From Fusobacterium varium (GTDB taxonomy: Bacteria > Fusobacteriota > Fusobacteriia > Fusobacteriales > Fusobacteriaceae): DNA of 64,000 nucleotides. This document shows positions 1 to 8,660 of the stretch, in pieces. The notes below the pieces were generated by a model. That model had not been told where the DNA came from. It saw nothing but the letters and a program-made list of their open reading frames with translations, and did not search any database. The position numbers were made by a program, and so were the translations under genes. The stretch is from assembly GCA_002356455.1 (NCBI GenBank), contig AP017968.1:2790001-2854000 (forward strand). The letters run 5' to 3'. Numbering within the stretch: the first letter of the stretch is position 1; each line of letters opens with the position of its first letter.

Positions 1-165
1 TCCTACAACAACCTGTCCTGTTGTACAAAATACTTCACATGCCACTCTTGAATTTGGATCATCAGCAAGACATGCATCTACTACTGCATCCGAAATTTGA
101 TCTGATACCTTATCTGGATGACCAGGTGATACAAATTCTGATGTGAAATAAGTTAAATTTTTCAT
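1..165 (-). CDS. metK: S-adenosylmethionine synthetase, N-terminal part (runs off the window)
   Basis: Makes S-adenosylmethionine from ATP and methionine in the cytosol. Only the first 55 codons are present. They read [19 protein letters not shown] and continue with [17 protein letters not shown]; the SPGHPDK motif is the MetK ATP-binding signature. The start follows a good ribosome site (AAGGAGGAAAA). The gene lies directly downstream of a SAM-I riboswitch, so it should be switched off when SAM is plentiful. Identity is secure; the C-terminal domains cannot be judged. Confidence 0.97.
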   Translation of the reverse strand, partial: MKNLTYFTSEFVSPGHPDKVSDQISDAVVDACLADDPNSRVACEVFCTTGQVVVG

Positions 166-204
166 TTTTCCTCCTTAAAATATATTAATAATTTAATGTT
201 TAAG

Positions 205-345
205 ATAAAAAAATCCCTTTCACCAGACAGATGAAAGGGATTAAGTGTTAAATCCAATATTCCATCTATCAGGAGTTAGCACCACACTTAAAAAGCAGGT
301 TGCTGAGATTTCAACGGGCCAGTCCCTCAATCTCTCTTGATGGTA
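205..345 (-). promoter_or_regulatory. SAM-I (S-box) riboswitch with terminator, controlling metK
   Basis: On the minus strand the leader carries the S-box consensus: ATCAAGAGAG at about 341-332, then GACTGGCCC, GAAATCTCAGCAACC, and GTGTGGTGCTAA. It is followed by a terminator hairpin whose arms are AATCCCTTTCA and TGAAAGGGATT (about 242-212), then a T-run. In this class, bound SAM stabilises the aptamer and lets the terminator form. The metK start codon is at 165, about 40 bases past the terminator. Confidence 0.96.
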
Positions 346-371
346 TTCTTTATATTTATCATTTATACCTT

Positions 372-400
372 ATTATATATTTTTTTACTAATCATGTCAA
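372..400 (-). promoter_or_regulatory. Consensus sigma-70 promoter for the metK riboswitch transcript
   Basis: The minus strand reads TTGACA (400-395), a 17-base spacer, then TATAAT (377-372). Both hexamers are perfect. The predicted start near 365 is just upstream of the S-box aptamer. The promoter sits 8 bases past the citF stop codon, so metK has its own promoter although it is collinear with the citF operon. Confidence 0.88.
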
Positions 401-407
401 TAATTAT

Positions 408-1952
408 TTAGTTATTTTTTACTTGTCTTACAACATCCACTACAGAACCATCTCTATATTGTACTACAGCAACTACTTTATCCTCAAATTCTATTGCTTC
501 TTCTTTTCCTGTCATAGCCTCTGCTATTTCCTTTAGTTCTTCTATTGTTTTTATTGGAAGATTAGAATTTTTAAATTTCTCTATCAAGTCTTTTCTTAAT
601 GGATTTATTGCTATTCCTCTTTCTGTTACCAGTACATCTACTGTTTCTCCAGGAGTTGTTACTGTAGTTATTCTATCTTTCACTACTGATATTCTTGCAT
701 TTACAAGTTGTGATACTATTATACATAATTTTGATCCAGCAGCTGTGTCACTGTGTCCTCCAGATCCTCCCATAATAACACCATCTGATCCTGTAGTTAC
801 ATTTACATTGAAATTTGTATCCATTTCTGTTGCACCTAGTATAACTATATCAAGCATATTTACTACTGAACCTTTGTTATTTGCATTTGCATACATTGTT
901 GCTGACATTTTTATATGATTTGGATTCTCTTTTGCTGATTTGATTGCATTAAGATCAAAACATTGTACATCAAATAAAGCTTTAAAAAGTCCATCTTTAT
1001 ACATATCTACTATATATCCTGTTATTCCTCCAGCAGCAAAGCTACCTACTATATTTTTTGATTTCATAAGATTTCTAACTTCTGCTGCAACAGCAAGTGA
1101 TATTCCTCCTGCACCTGTCTGAAAACTCATTCCATCTTTTAAATATCCTGATTGTTCTATAAATTTAGCTGTAAGATCAGCAACTTTTAATCCAATTGGA
1201 TTTTTAGTAATCTGAGTAGTTCCAGATACTATTCCCTTAGGATCTCCAATAGCATCTACTACTAATACATAATCTATTAAAGTCTGATTGATTTCTATTG
1301 TTGTATTTGGATAAGGAACTAAATTATCAGTAATTGCTACTACTAATTTAGCATTTTCAACATCTGAATGAGCATATCCTAAAGCTCCACATGCTGATTT
1401 TCCATCTACTCCATTAATATTTCCATATTCATCTGATGTTGGAGCTGCAACAAAAGCTATATCTACTTCAACTTCTCCTGTTTCCATTATTCTTGCTCTT
1501 CCACCATGTGTATGCATAACAGCTGGTTTCTGCATTTTCCCTTGTGATATTGCTTGAGCTACTGGTCCTGACATATATCCAGCATATATTTGTGTCACTA
1601 TTCCTTTTTCTATCATTTCTACTAAAGGTTTATGACATGGGAATATAGAACTTGCAACTATTGTTACATCTTTGTATCCTCTTTTTGCTATTTCTGCCAT
1701 TACTAAGTTTAATACATAATCTCCATTTCTTAAATGATGGTGAAAAGACACTACCATTCCATCTTTTAATGGAAGTTTATCCATTAATTCTACAAAATCA
1801 GTATGAAGTTTTTTATCATTAGGAGTTACAGCTTTAAAACTATAATTCTTTTTTACTACTCCTGTTGTATTTGCTAAATATCCATTATAATGATTGATTT
1901 TTCCGTATCCTTCTATAAAATCAGGAACTTCTCTTCCTAAAATATTTTTCAT
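408..1952 (-). CDS. citF: Citrate/citramalate lyase alpha subunit (CoA-transferase)
   Basis: 514 residues, the usual length of CitF. This subunit swaps the acetyl group on the acyl-carrier gamma subunit for the incoming substrate, giving an acyl-thioester for the beta subunit. The sequence opens MKNILGREVPDFIEGYGK and has the CoA-transferase blocks SFHHHLRNGD, HTHGGRAR and GGSGGHSDTAAGSK. It is the last gene of the operon, 25 bases after citE. Family annotation would say citrate lyase. The operon's glutamate mutase and methylaspartate lyase suggest instead that the natural substrate is citramalate (inference). The accessory genes for the prosthetic group (citC, citX, citG) are not in this window. 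Confidence 0.93.
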   Translation of the reverse strand: MKNILGREVPDFIEGYGKINHYNGYLANTTGVVKKNYSFKAVTPNDKKLHTDFVELMDKLPLKDGMVVSFHHHLRNGDYVLNLVMAEIAKRGYKDVTIVASSIFPCHKPLVEMIEKGIVTQIYAGYMSGPVAQAISQGKMQKPAVMHTHGGRARIMETGEVEVDIAFVAAPTSDEYGNINGVDGKSACGALGYAHSDVENAKLVVAITDNLVPYPNTTIEINQTLIDYVLVVDAIGDPKGIVSGTTQITKNPIGLKVADLTAKFIEQSGYLKDGMSFQTGAGGISLAVAAEVRNLMKSKNIVGSFAAGGITGYIVDMYKDGLFKALFDVQCFDLNAIKSAKENPNHIKMSATMYANANNKGSVVNMLDIVILGATEMDTNFNVNVTTGSDGVIMGGSGGHSDTAAGSKLCIIVSQLVNARISVVKDRITTVTTPGETVDVLVTERGIAINPLRKDLIEKFKNSNLPIKTIEELKEIAEAMTGKEEAIEFEDKVVAVVQYRDGSVVDVVRQVKNN

Positions 1953-1977
1953 CTATAAACACCTCACATATTATTGA

Positions 1978-2850
1978 TTAATCTATCAGACCAATAAGTC
2001 TTGCAACATCCAATGTATGAATAGCTCTATTTATAATTGGAAGGTCAACCATTTTTCCATCTAATGAGAATACTCCAAGACCTTCTTTAGCAGCTTCATC
2101 TTTAGCAGCTATTACTCTTAAAGCATGATTGATTTCAGCTTGTGATGGACAATAAGCTGCATGAATTGTATCTATTTGTCTTGGGTTTATAGCAAGTTTT
2201 CCTGTAAATCCTAACATTTTTGCTTTTAATGAATCAGCCATCAATCCTTCATAATCATTTGTATCTGTAAATGGTGTATCAATTGCATCTACTTTACAAG
2301 CTTTGCATGCATTTACTACTTTAGTTCTTGCATAAAATAATTCATCTGATGATTTAGTTCTTTTTACTCCTAAATCAACTGCAAGGTCTTCTCCTCCTAA
2401 TAGAACTGAAATCACTCTTGGACTTGATTTTATAGTTTCATAAACTGTTTCTACTCCATAAGTAGTTTCTACTAATGGATGTATTTTTATACTTCCAGCT
2501 TCAAATCCCATTTCTTTTTCTATTTCATTCAGTTTTTTATCTAATACAGCTATATCTTCAGGACATGCTTTTGGAAGAAGTATAGCATCTGGTTTCAATC
2601 TTGCTATTACATCTATATCTTTTTCTGCATATGGAGTAGATAAAGGATTAACCCTCACTACAACTTCTACACCATCATATTTATTTGTTCTTAAAGCTTC
2701 ACTTATTAGATATCTTGCAGCATCTTTTTCTGTTAATGCAACAGCATCTTCTAAGTCAAATATAACAGCATCTGAACCAAATACAGCAGCTGTTTGGAGC
2801 ATTCCTGGGTTATTTCCAGGCATAAATAACATAGTTCTTCTTAATTCCAC
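1978..2850 (-). CDS. citE: Citrate/citramalate lyase beta subunit (CitE, acyl-ACP lyase)
   Basis: About 290 residues of the CitE/HpcH aldolase TIM-barrel family. It cleaves citryl- or citramalyl-ACP to acetyl-ACP plus oxaloacetate or pyruvate. Motifs seen: LRRTMLFMPGNNP at the start, AVIFDLEDAV with the acidic metal-binding residues, the conserved arginine in VVVRVNP, and LLGGEDLAVDLG. I chose the GTG at 2850 (product MELRRTML...), which lies 8 bases after AGAGG; an upstream in-frame GTG at 2859 overlaps the ribosome site. It lies between citD and citF in the normal order. Whether it acts on citryl or citramalyl groups cannot be told from motifs; the operon context favours citramalyl. Confidence 0.93.
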   Translation of the reverse strand: MELRRTMLFMPGNNPGMLQTAAVFGSDAVIFDLEDAVALTEKDAARYLISEALRTNKYDGVEVVVRVNPLSTPYAEKDIDVIARLKPDAILLPKACPEDIAVLDKKLNEIEKEMGFEAGSIKIHPLVETTYGVETVYETIKSSPRVISVLLGGEDLAVDLGVKRTKSSDELFYARTKVVNACKACKVDAIDTPFTDTNDYEGLMADSLKAKMLGFTGKLAINPRQIDTIHAAYCPSQAEINHALRVIAAKDEAAKEGLGVFSLDGKMVDLPIINRAIHTLDVARLIGLID

Positions 2851-2885
2851 GATAAACACCTCTCATATAAAAAATAATATAATTA

Positions 2886-3146
2886 TTATAATCCTCTAGC
2901 AACAGCAGCTTCTATTCTTGCTCTGATAGTATAATCAAGAGCCCCCTTATCTTGAGCTTGAACTTTTACACCTTCAACCCCAAGTTCTACAAGTTTATTT
3001 TTTATAACTTCTCTTATATGAGCTCCAAATTGTTTTTCTACAGTACTTTCTAATTCTACTTCTATTCCACTTTCAGCTGGAGTTAGAATCACAAATATAT
3101 CATTTGATTCTAGAGTACCACATTTAGCAGCTTTCTTTATTGTCAT
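2886..3146 (-). CDS. citD: Citrate/citramalate lyase gamma subunit (acyl carrier protein CitD)
   Basis: Small acyl carrier of 86 residues that bears the phosphoribosyl-dephospho-CoA prosthetic group of the lyase. With the start set at the ATG at 3146 (6 bases after GAGGTG), the conserved attachment serine falls at residue 14 in CGTLESND, the position known for CitD. An upstream in-frame GTG at 3155 overlaps the ribosome site and would shift the serine. First of the three lyase subunits, 35 bases ahead of citE. A hairpin separates it from mal. Confidence 0.93.
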   Translation of the reverse strand: MTIKKAAKCGTLESNDIFVILTPAESGIEVELESTVEKQFGAHIREVIKNKLVELGVEGVKVQAQDKGALDYTIRARIEAAVARGL

Positions 3147-3211
3147 TTGATTCACCTCATTATTAAATTCTAAATAAAATTTTCTATAAATATTAGGACT
3201 AATTAAAGGAA

Positions 3212-3235
3212 AAAGGTAGTCATATAACTACCTTT
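3212..3235 (-). promoter_or_regulatory. Intergenic hairpin between mal and citD, possible leaky terminator
   Basis: On the minus strand AAAGGTAGT and ACTACCTTT form a 9-bp perfect stem around TATATG, followed by TTCC and TTT. The U-tract is interrupted, so this looks like a partial terminator or an mRNA end that could lower citDEF expression relative to the upstream genes. It lies in the 131-base gap between mal and citD. Confidence 0.5.
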
Positions 3236-3277
3236 CCCAAAATCAAAATAAATTATAATTATACTTTTAAAAGAAAA

Positions 3278-4522
3278 CTATTTCTTTCTTCTGTTTACTA
3301 AAGCTTCAACTCTAGACATTTCGTTAAATACGATCATGTATCCTTCGTCAACACCCATTCCTGGTTTAGCAAGAACTTGAAGAGCTCCACAAGCCATACC
3401 GATGTTAGTAGTAACTTCAGCAGATCTGTTAGTTTCGTTACAAGTTCCTCCACAGTATGATCCGATTCCTACTTTATTACAGTAAAGAATTGCATCAGCT
3501 ATGTTATTTACTCCTCCAAGATCTGGAGTTTTGATTTGAACTACATGTCCAGCTTTTTTATCAGCAAATAATTTAATATCTTCTAAAGTATTGCACCATT
3601 CATCAGCAACTAGTTCAACTTCGATTCCTCTAGCATCTACTTCTGCAGTTAAAGCAGCAAGAGCTTCGATTTGTTTATCTCTGTCTTCAACGTCCATAGG
3701 TCCTTCTATTCTTAATTTGAATGGTTTTGCAGCTTCTACTAATGTAGCTATGTAGTCAGCCATTTTTTTAGTGTCACAATCAAATGCAGCACCAATAGTT
3801 CCATAAACGTCTATGTGAAATATTGGAGAATAGTCAGCATCAGTTCTTTGAGAAATGATTCTGTCTCTTAACCATTTAACATAGTCAAGTAAGATTTCTC
3901 CGTGTAATCCTAATTTTTCTTTTACATTGTTAATCAAAGCATGAGGTAAAACGTCAGCTTCTTTGATTATCATTTTATCAGCAGCAACATATCTGTCATC
4001 TCCTGATTGAGTAAATATAGGTCTCTTAGTGATTTCTAATCCTGTATTGTAGTCAGCTTTAATAACTTCAGCTAAAGTTACTTTTCTAGCTTTTGCAACA
4101 CCATCTAATAAAGCTTGAGTGATTCCATATCTTATTGCAGTATGTAATCTTTTTCCATTAACTTCTAATGCATCAAATTCTTCAGCAAGAGATTTGAAAT
4201 TATCAAGTTCTCTTCCTATTAATTTTGGAGCGATTTCTTTTTCTATTACTGGAATAAAATCTTTTGCTAGGAATAAAGGATCTCTTCCTCCCGCACCTGA
4301 GTATTGAACAGCAGCACAATCACCATGAGCAACTTGTCCATCTTCAAGAACTAGTAAAACAGAGATAGCTTCTCCTGCTTGTCTGATTGATTTGAATCCT
4401 GGTGTAACTGGAGTTCCTAGATAGAACATACCATCATGTCCAGCTCCTGCTTTTATTGCTCTTTGGTCATCAAAATAGAATCCTGTTTTTCCTGCAGAAC
4501 ATACTACATCTACAATTTTCAT
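3278..4522 (-). CDS. mal: Methylaspartate ammonia-lyase
   Basis: Enolase-superfamily enzyme that removes ammonia from (2S,3S)-3-methylaspartate to give mesaconate. 414 residues, matching the clostridial enzyme (about 413). Visible features: the Mg-binding acids in FHIDVYGTIG, RIEGPMD and ELVADEWCNT, a lysine in QIKTPDLGG that matches the catalytic lysine, and a His in VLPHALIN. It opens MKIVDVVCSAGKTGFY after TAGGAGG. It sits between glmE and the lyase subunits, exactly where its substrate is made and its product is used. Confidence 0.97.
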   Translation of the reverse strand: MKIVDVVCSAGKTGFYFDDQRAIKAGAGHDGMFYLGTPVTPGFKSIRQAGEAISVLLVLEDGQVAHGDCAAVQYSGAGGRDPLFLAKDFIPVIEKEIAPKLIGRELDNFKSLAEEFDALEVNGKRLHTAIRYGITQALLDGVAKARKVTLAEVIKADYNTGLEITKRPIFTQSGDDRYVAADKMIIKEADVLPHALINNVKEKLGLHGEILLDYVKWLRDRIISQRTDADYSPIFHIDVYGTIGAAFDCDTKKMADYIATLVEAAKPFKLRIEGPMDVEDRDKQIEALAALTAEVDARGIEVELVADEWCNTLEDIKLFADKKAGHVVQIKTPDLGGVNNIADAILYCNKVGIGSYCGGTCNETNRSAEVTTNIGMACGALQVLAKPGMGVDEGYMIVFNEMSRVEALVNRRKK

Positions 4523-4550
4523 AATTAATCCTCCTAAGATTTTAAATTAT

Positions 4551-4572
4551 GTGGGAATTTTTCAATTCCCAC
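4551..4572 (-). promoter_or_regulatory. Intergenic hairpin between glmE and mal
   Basis: GTGGGAATT and AATTCCCAC form a 9-bp perfect stem with a 4-base loop, about 28 bases upstream of the mal start. No U-run follows on the minus strand, so it is not a classical terminator. It may protect or mark the 5' end of a processed mal-cit mRNA. The rest of the 186-base gap is plain AT-rich sequence. Confidence 0.4.
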
Positions 4573-4708
4573 TTTCTTCTTAATTATATATATAATCTAT
4601 TTCCAACATAATTGCAACCAATATTTAAAAATTGATTTTCTAAATTATTTTCCATTTATCATATCAATTTTACAATATATTTCTTACATTTTTTGTTCAA
4701 TAATCAAA

Positions 4709-6181
4709 TTAATTGTTTTTCATATGCTCAGTTTCAGGTCTTCCAATAAGTGTTCCTTTTCCTACTGCAAATATATCATCAACAGTCATTTGGAATCCAA
4801 CTGCTCTTCCTTCAAATTTAGCTCTTTCTTCTAATTGAGCTAAGTTAAAGTCTACTAACTCTTTACTTAATGGAACATTTCCAACAGCTAGGTATCTTAC
4901 TTTACCTACGTTGTCTCTAGCTGGCATCATTTTACCTGCATTGTATTTAGATGGAGCGAATGGAACGTCTAGTACACCTTGTTCGAAAGCTTTAACTACA
5001 CCAACAGCCCAGTCTCCTTCTCCTAATTCTAATACTTTATTTAAAATACATTTAGTTTCAGCTTTAATAATTTCAATTTCTTTTGCTAATTCTGGAGACA
5101 TTGATAATTGTTGTCCTTTAAGAAGATTAAGAACCATTTTTGTAGCTTTAATTCCCATTGCATTAGCTTCTTTTGTAGGAACTCCAATTGCCTCATGAGG
5201 AGTTTTAACAATAACTTTTGTAGCTCCAGCAAGAGCAGCAGCAGAAGCACCATTAGAAATAACTCCAAATGCTTTAGCTTCATCTTCTGGGAATCCTCCC
5301 ATCCATTGATGGAATACAGTTGTTAAATCAATATCATTATATCCATATTCTTTGAAATACTCTTCTCCTTGCTCAGTTAATGCTCTAATAGCAGCAACGT
5401 CTTGGATTAAGTTTCCACATTGTCCATATCCTAAAGTAATATTTTTAACTCCTTGTTCAGCAGCTAGTAATCCTTCAAGAATTCCAACAGCATTTGACAT
5501 TGATGGTGGAACTAATGTACCAGTTAATGGTCCAAATGGTTCTCTGTTAATTGATACTCCATGCTCTTCATACCATCCAACTAGTCTGTCAACATATTGC
5601 CAGTCAATTAATGTTTTTTCTAGAGAAACTGATTTAGCATAAGGAACGTTATAACTGATTCCTCCACCCTCATCAGAAGTATATCCTGCTGCAATCATGA
5701 TTTCAGAAAGTAATCTTGCATCTGGAGTTCCATGTCTCATTTGTAGAGGTAAATCAATAGCTTCAACAACTTGTCTACATCCAGTAACTCCATGGTTTAC
5801 ACCTGGGAATCCATTAAGAAGTGATCTTCCAGCTTTTTTAGATTCTTCTATTCCTTTTTCACAATTTTCATATTTATTTTGTCTTGTATAAGAGTCAATA
5901 GTTGATGGAAGTAAATCTGCTCCTCCAACTTTGTCTAAGTAGTCTAATAATTCTATATGTTGTTCTATTAAAGCAACCCCTGCTCTAGGTTGAGCTAGAG
6001 TAATTCCTGCATTTTTAGCATCTACTAATTTTTTAGAGAAGCTTTTTGATTCTGGTAACGCTTTATGATAAGCCACAGCTTCTTCTAAGTTCACTTCTTT
6101 ACCTGTAGGCCATCCTTTTAAAACTTCTTCTCTCATTTCGAAGAACTCTTCTTCAGTCCATTTCTTAAATCTAAGTTTCAT
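4709..6181 (-). CDS. glmE: Glutamate mutase epsilon subunit
   Basis: 490 residues, the usual size of GlmE/MutE. With the sigma subunit GlmS and adenosylcobalamin it rearranges L-glutamate to (2S,3S)-3-methylaspartate by a radical mechanism; this subunit is the TIM barrel that binds substrate. Motifs seen: [49 protein letters not shown] and [11 protein letters not shown]. The start follows AAGGAGGAATATTTAAAT. It lies 26 bases downstream of glmL. Identification is strong because all three glutamate mutase genes are adjacent. Confidence 0.97.
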   Translation of the reverse strand: MKLRFKKWTEEEFFEMREEVLKGWPTGKEVNLEEAVAYHKALPESKSFSKKLVDAKNAGITLAQPRAGVALIEQHIELLDYLDKVGGADLLPSTIDSYTRQNKYENCEKGIEESKKAGRSLLNGFPGVNHGVTGCRQVVEAIDLPLQMRHGTPDARLLSEIMIAAGYTSDEGGGISYNVPYAKSVSLEKTLIDWQYVDRLVGWYEEHGVSINREPFGPLTGTLVPPSMSNAVGILEGLLAAEQGVKNITLGYGQCGNLIQDVAAIRALTEQGEEYFKEYGYNDIDLTTVFHQWMGGFPEDEAKAFGVISNGASAAALAGATKVIVKTPHEAIGVPTKEANAMGIKATKMVLNLLKGQQLSMSPELAKEIEIIKAETKCILNKVLELGEGDWAVGVVKAFEQGVLDVPFAPSKYNAGKMMPARDNVGKVRYLAVGNVPLSKELVDFNLAQLEERAKFEGRAVGFQMTVDDIFAVGKGTLIGRPETEHMKNN

Positions 6182-6207
6182 ATTTAAATATTCCTCCTTA
6201 TAATTTC

Positions 6208-7614
6208 TTATACTTCGACTAGATATTTTTTCATTATTCTAACAGCTAAATTTGGATAATCCTGAGCTAACAGTCCCATTGATGACAATATATATGTTTT
6301 ATCTACAAGAAATTTTGGTGACATTGGTTTTAAGTGAACAGGATCTTGCTCATTAAAATTTCCAGCTTTCAATATTCCTTGAGGGTTCAAACTATGAATA
6401 ATAACTCCTCCTGTACCAATAACATAAGGTGCATCAGTCAAATCCTTTCCACTTTGATTAAACATCGTTCCCATTGGAGTATAAACACATTCTAATACTC
6501 CACAGTGTCTTGTCATTGCTATTTCAGTAGCTGCCATTGCCATTGCCTCATCAAATCTAATTTCTTCTTCATTTTGAGGCACCATCTTGATGTGGTCATG
6601 TCTATATTTACATGCAGCTTTTACATCAATCTGTTTTAATGAATCGTGTAAATAGTTTCTGATTTTTCTTGTTCCTGCTGCTTCTAAAAGAGCTACTGAT
6701 GAATATCTCATTCCAAGATCTCCTTCTACAGTTCTTTTAGCATATGGTTCTTCTAAACCTTTTATCATGATAGATGGTTTTGTAGGTTCTCCTTTAGCTA
6801 TTGAGTGAACATCTGTTGTAGCTCCTCCAATATCTACTACTATTAAATCTCCTATTCCATCTTCATCATCAGTACCTTCCGCAAGTACCTCAGCAGCTTT
6901 TAAAACTGCTGCTGGTGTAGGCATCAGTATACCTTTTATAAATTCCTCTGCATTTTTCATTCCTTTAGCTTCTACTATTCTGTTCATAAAAACTTTTCTA
7001 ATCTCTTCACGAGAAGGTTCAACATTTAGTTTATTTATGACAGGCATTACATTTTCTGTTACAAAATAGTCTATTTCAGCCTCTTTGAAAATAGCTTCCA
7101 CCTGGTCAATAGCTGCTTTATTACCTGCAACTACAACTGGCACATCAAGTTTATGCTCTGCAATCATTTTAGCATTATGAATGATACAGTCTTTATTCCC
7201 ACCATCTGTTCCACCAGCTAATAATATTATGTCCAGAGGAGTAGCTCTGATTTCTTCAAGCTCTCTGTGATTTAGTTCATAAGCATATGTCTTTATTACT
7301 CTTGCTCCAGCTCCTAGAGCAGCTTTTTTAGCAGCTTCGGCTGTAAGTTCAGGTACAAGACCTATAGCTACCATTTTCAATCCACCAGCGGCAGATGAAC
7401 AGGCAGTTTTACTTACAAACTCTACAGAATCAAAATTAACCTTTTCATTTATTGCAGATTTTAACTTCTCATAAGCTTTATTAAATCCAATCATGATATC
7501 TTCTTCAACTGTAGTAATATCCTTTGCTGTCGCTAAAATAACTTCATTATCCATATCTATAGCAGTAAGTTTAGTATAAGTACTACCAAAATCTATGGCT
7601 AGATAAACTTTCAT
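6208..7614 (-). CDS. glmL: Glutamate mutase reactivating factor GlmL (MutL), ASKHA ATPase
   Basis: 468 residues with an actin/Hsp70-type nucleotide fold: phosphate-1 loop [13 protein letters not shown] at the N-terminus, LLAGGTDGG in the middle and [13 protein letters not shown] later. Members next to B12 mutases are known or proposed to reactivate the enzyme by exchanging damaged cobalamin. It is not the mismatch-repair protein also called MutL. The ATG at 7614 is chosen; an in-frame GTG at 7623 overlaps the ribosome site (AAGAGAGTGG). It lies between glmS and glmE, the standard order. Confidence 0.95.
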   Translation of the reverse strand: MKVYLAIDFGSTYTKLTAIDMDNEVILATAKDITTVEEDIMIGFNKAYEKLKSAINEKVNFDSVEFVSKTACSSAAGGLKMVAIGLVPELTAEAAKKAALGAGARVIKTYAYELNHRELEEIRATPLDIILLAGGTDGGNKDCIIHNAKMIAEHKLDVPVVVAGNKAAIDQVEAIFKEAEIDYFVTENVMPVINKLNVEPSREEIRKVFMNRIVEAKGMKNAEEFIKGILMPTPAAVLKAAEVLAEGTDDEDGIGDLIVVDIGGATTDVHSIAKGEPTKPSIMIKGLEEPYAKRTVEGDLGMRYSSVALLEAAGTRKIRNYLHDSLKQIDVKAACKYRHDHIKMVPQNEEEIRFDEAMAMAATEIAMTRHCGVLECVYTPMGTMFNQSGKDLTDAPYVIGTGGVIIHSLNPQGILKAGNFNEQDPVHLKPMSPKFLVDKTYILSSMGLLAQDYPNLAVRIMKKYLVEV

Positions 7615-7669
7615 AACAACCACTCTCTTTTATTGTAAAATATTTTTGAAAAATTTCAGTTGACTAAGA

Positions 7670-8089
7670 TTAAGCAATTCCTAAATCTTTCTTTAAATCT
7701 TCTGTTGTATCTTCGATAGGAGTTCCTGGTCTGTAAACTCTATCAAATCCCATATCTTTAAATCTTTTTTCTACTTCTTCCCAAACTTGTTTTCCAACAA
7801 CAATGTTTCCACCTACATAAAGGATGATGTCATTAAGTCCTGCTTCTTTACATTTTTCTCTCATTCCTTGACAATCTAGTTCCCCATGCCCATATAAAGA
7901 AGAAACTATTATAGCATCAGCACTAGTTTCAACAGCTGCGTTGATAAAGTCAGCTTGTGGTGATAAAACTCCAATGTTTACTACTTCAAATCCATTAGAC
8001 TCTAAAACGTGATGAATAATTTTGTTTCCAACTGCATGACAGTCTGATCCAATAACTCCAATTACAACTTTTTTTCCATTTTTTTCCAT
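7670..8089 (-). CDS. glmS: Glutamate mutase sigma (B12-binding) subunit
   Basis: 139 residues, as expected (about 137). It carries the cobalamin-binding Rossmann domain with the signature DCHAVG (the D-x-H-x-x-G motif whose His ligates cobalt) and later SSLYGHGE and YVGGNIVVG. The ATG at 8089 is supported by AGAGGAGG just upstream; a longer in-frame reading from 8164 would add 25 unrelated residues. It is the first gene of the glutamate fermentation operon. The name is shared with glucosamine-6-phosphate synthase, to which it is unrelated. No cobalamin riboswitch was recognised upstream. Confidence 0.96.
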   Translation of the reverse strand: MEKNGKKVVIGVIGSDCHAVGNKIIHHVLESNGFEVVNIGVLSPQADFINAAVETSADAIIVSSLYGHGELDCQGMREKCKEAGLNDIILYVGGNIVVGKQVWEEVEKRFKDMGFDRVYRPGTPIEDTTEDLKKDLGIA

Positions 8090-8132
8090 GAAAAATAGCC
8101 TCCTCTGTGTATGATATTTAAACTTTAATAAT

Positions 8133-8160
8133 AATATACCTCTTTTTTGTAAAAAATCAA
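8133..8160 (-). promoter_or_regulatory. Putative promoter of the glutamate fermentation operon
   Basis: On the minus strand TTGATT (8160-8155), a 16-base spacer and TATATT (8138-8133) precede glmS by about 45 bases. One mismatch in the -10 and a slightly short spacing make this a candidate only. A stronger hexamer pair was not seen between it and the gene. Confidence 0.5.
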
Positions 8161-8534
8161 GCATTATTAATAATATGAATGATAAAAATTTATTTTTTTA
8201 ATCACATATATCAAACTCACTATTTTCTACCATTTTGTTAAATATTTGTTAATTTTTTTCAATTACTAATTAACAGATTTCAATTTTGAGTTATATTTCT
8301 TTTTTTATGTTGTAAAAAATATATTTCAAAATTATAAAAAATATATGTTTTTTTTTATTTTTGAATAGAAAGTACTCAAGACAAGGTTTTTAATTAATAT
8401 TTTTTTTGATTATTTACTTTACATAATTTTTTTCAAACAAATATTTTTTAAATTGAATTAAAAAAATATCCTTGCTTTTTCTTTAATAACCTTTATACAT
8501 CTATGTTTTTCAATGAAACTCCTGTTAGTTAAAT
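8161..8534. other. AT-rich divergent intergenic region, no gene seen
   Basis: Between the divergent glmS and rimP operons lies very AT-rich DNA full of A/T runs. I found no open reading frame with a ribosome site, no recognisable riboswitch and no long inverted repeat in it. It probably carries only promoter and upstream A-tract sequence. Confidence 0.6.
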
Positions 8535-8563
8535 TTGATTTTTTTAAGAATATGTGTTATAAT
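8535..8563 (+). promoter_or_regulatory. Extended -10 promoter of the rimP-nusA-infB operon
   Basis: TTGATT (8535-8540), a 17-base spacer and a perfect TATAAT (8558-8563). The -10 is preceded by TGT, giving an extended -10. The predicted start near 8570 places the following hairpin at the very 5' end of the rimP transcript. Confidence 0.75.
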
Positions 8564-8581
8564 ATCTTGAAAATAAATTAT

Positions 8582-8630
8582 ACTAGCTAATGTAGGGGAG
8601 TGGGTTTTTGTCCACTCCCTCTTTAGTAGT
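8582..8630 (+). ncRNA. Structured 5' leader of rimP (long bulged hairpin)
   Basis: The leader folds into one long rod. The outer stem pairs ACTA and CTAA (8582-8590, one bulged G) with TTAGTAGT (8623-8630). The inner stem pairs GGGAGTGG (8596-8603) with CCACTCCC (8612-8619) around a short U-rich loop. There is no U-run after it, so it is not a plain terminator. From memory, hairpins with a G-AGTGG/CCACT-C core occur before rimP in other low-GC bacteria; I cannot check that here. It is a candidate cis-regulatory element for the operon. Confidence 0.6.
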
Positions 8631-8660
8631 TATCTTGAAAGCGAGGTGAATACATACTTT

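Noticed and set aside
300-536. Plus-strand open frame over the metK riboswitch and the end of citF
   Set aside because: Low-complexity sequence (Tyr/Phe/Ile-rich), no ribosome site, and it overlaps a clear riboswitch and promoter on the other strand.
5086-5326. Frames of 65-72 codons in the glmE region
   Set aside because: Shadow frames of the glmE coding sequence, biased composition and no start signal.
6208-7614. DNA mismatch-repair MutL
   Set aside because: The symbol mutL is used for the glutamate mutase reactivase; the sequence is an ASKHA ATPase without mismatch-repair motifs.
8090-8330. Possible cobalamin riboswitch before glmS
   Set aside because: The B12-dependent enzyme made this worth a look, but no B12-box-like conserved core was found in the AT-rich leader.
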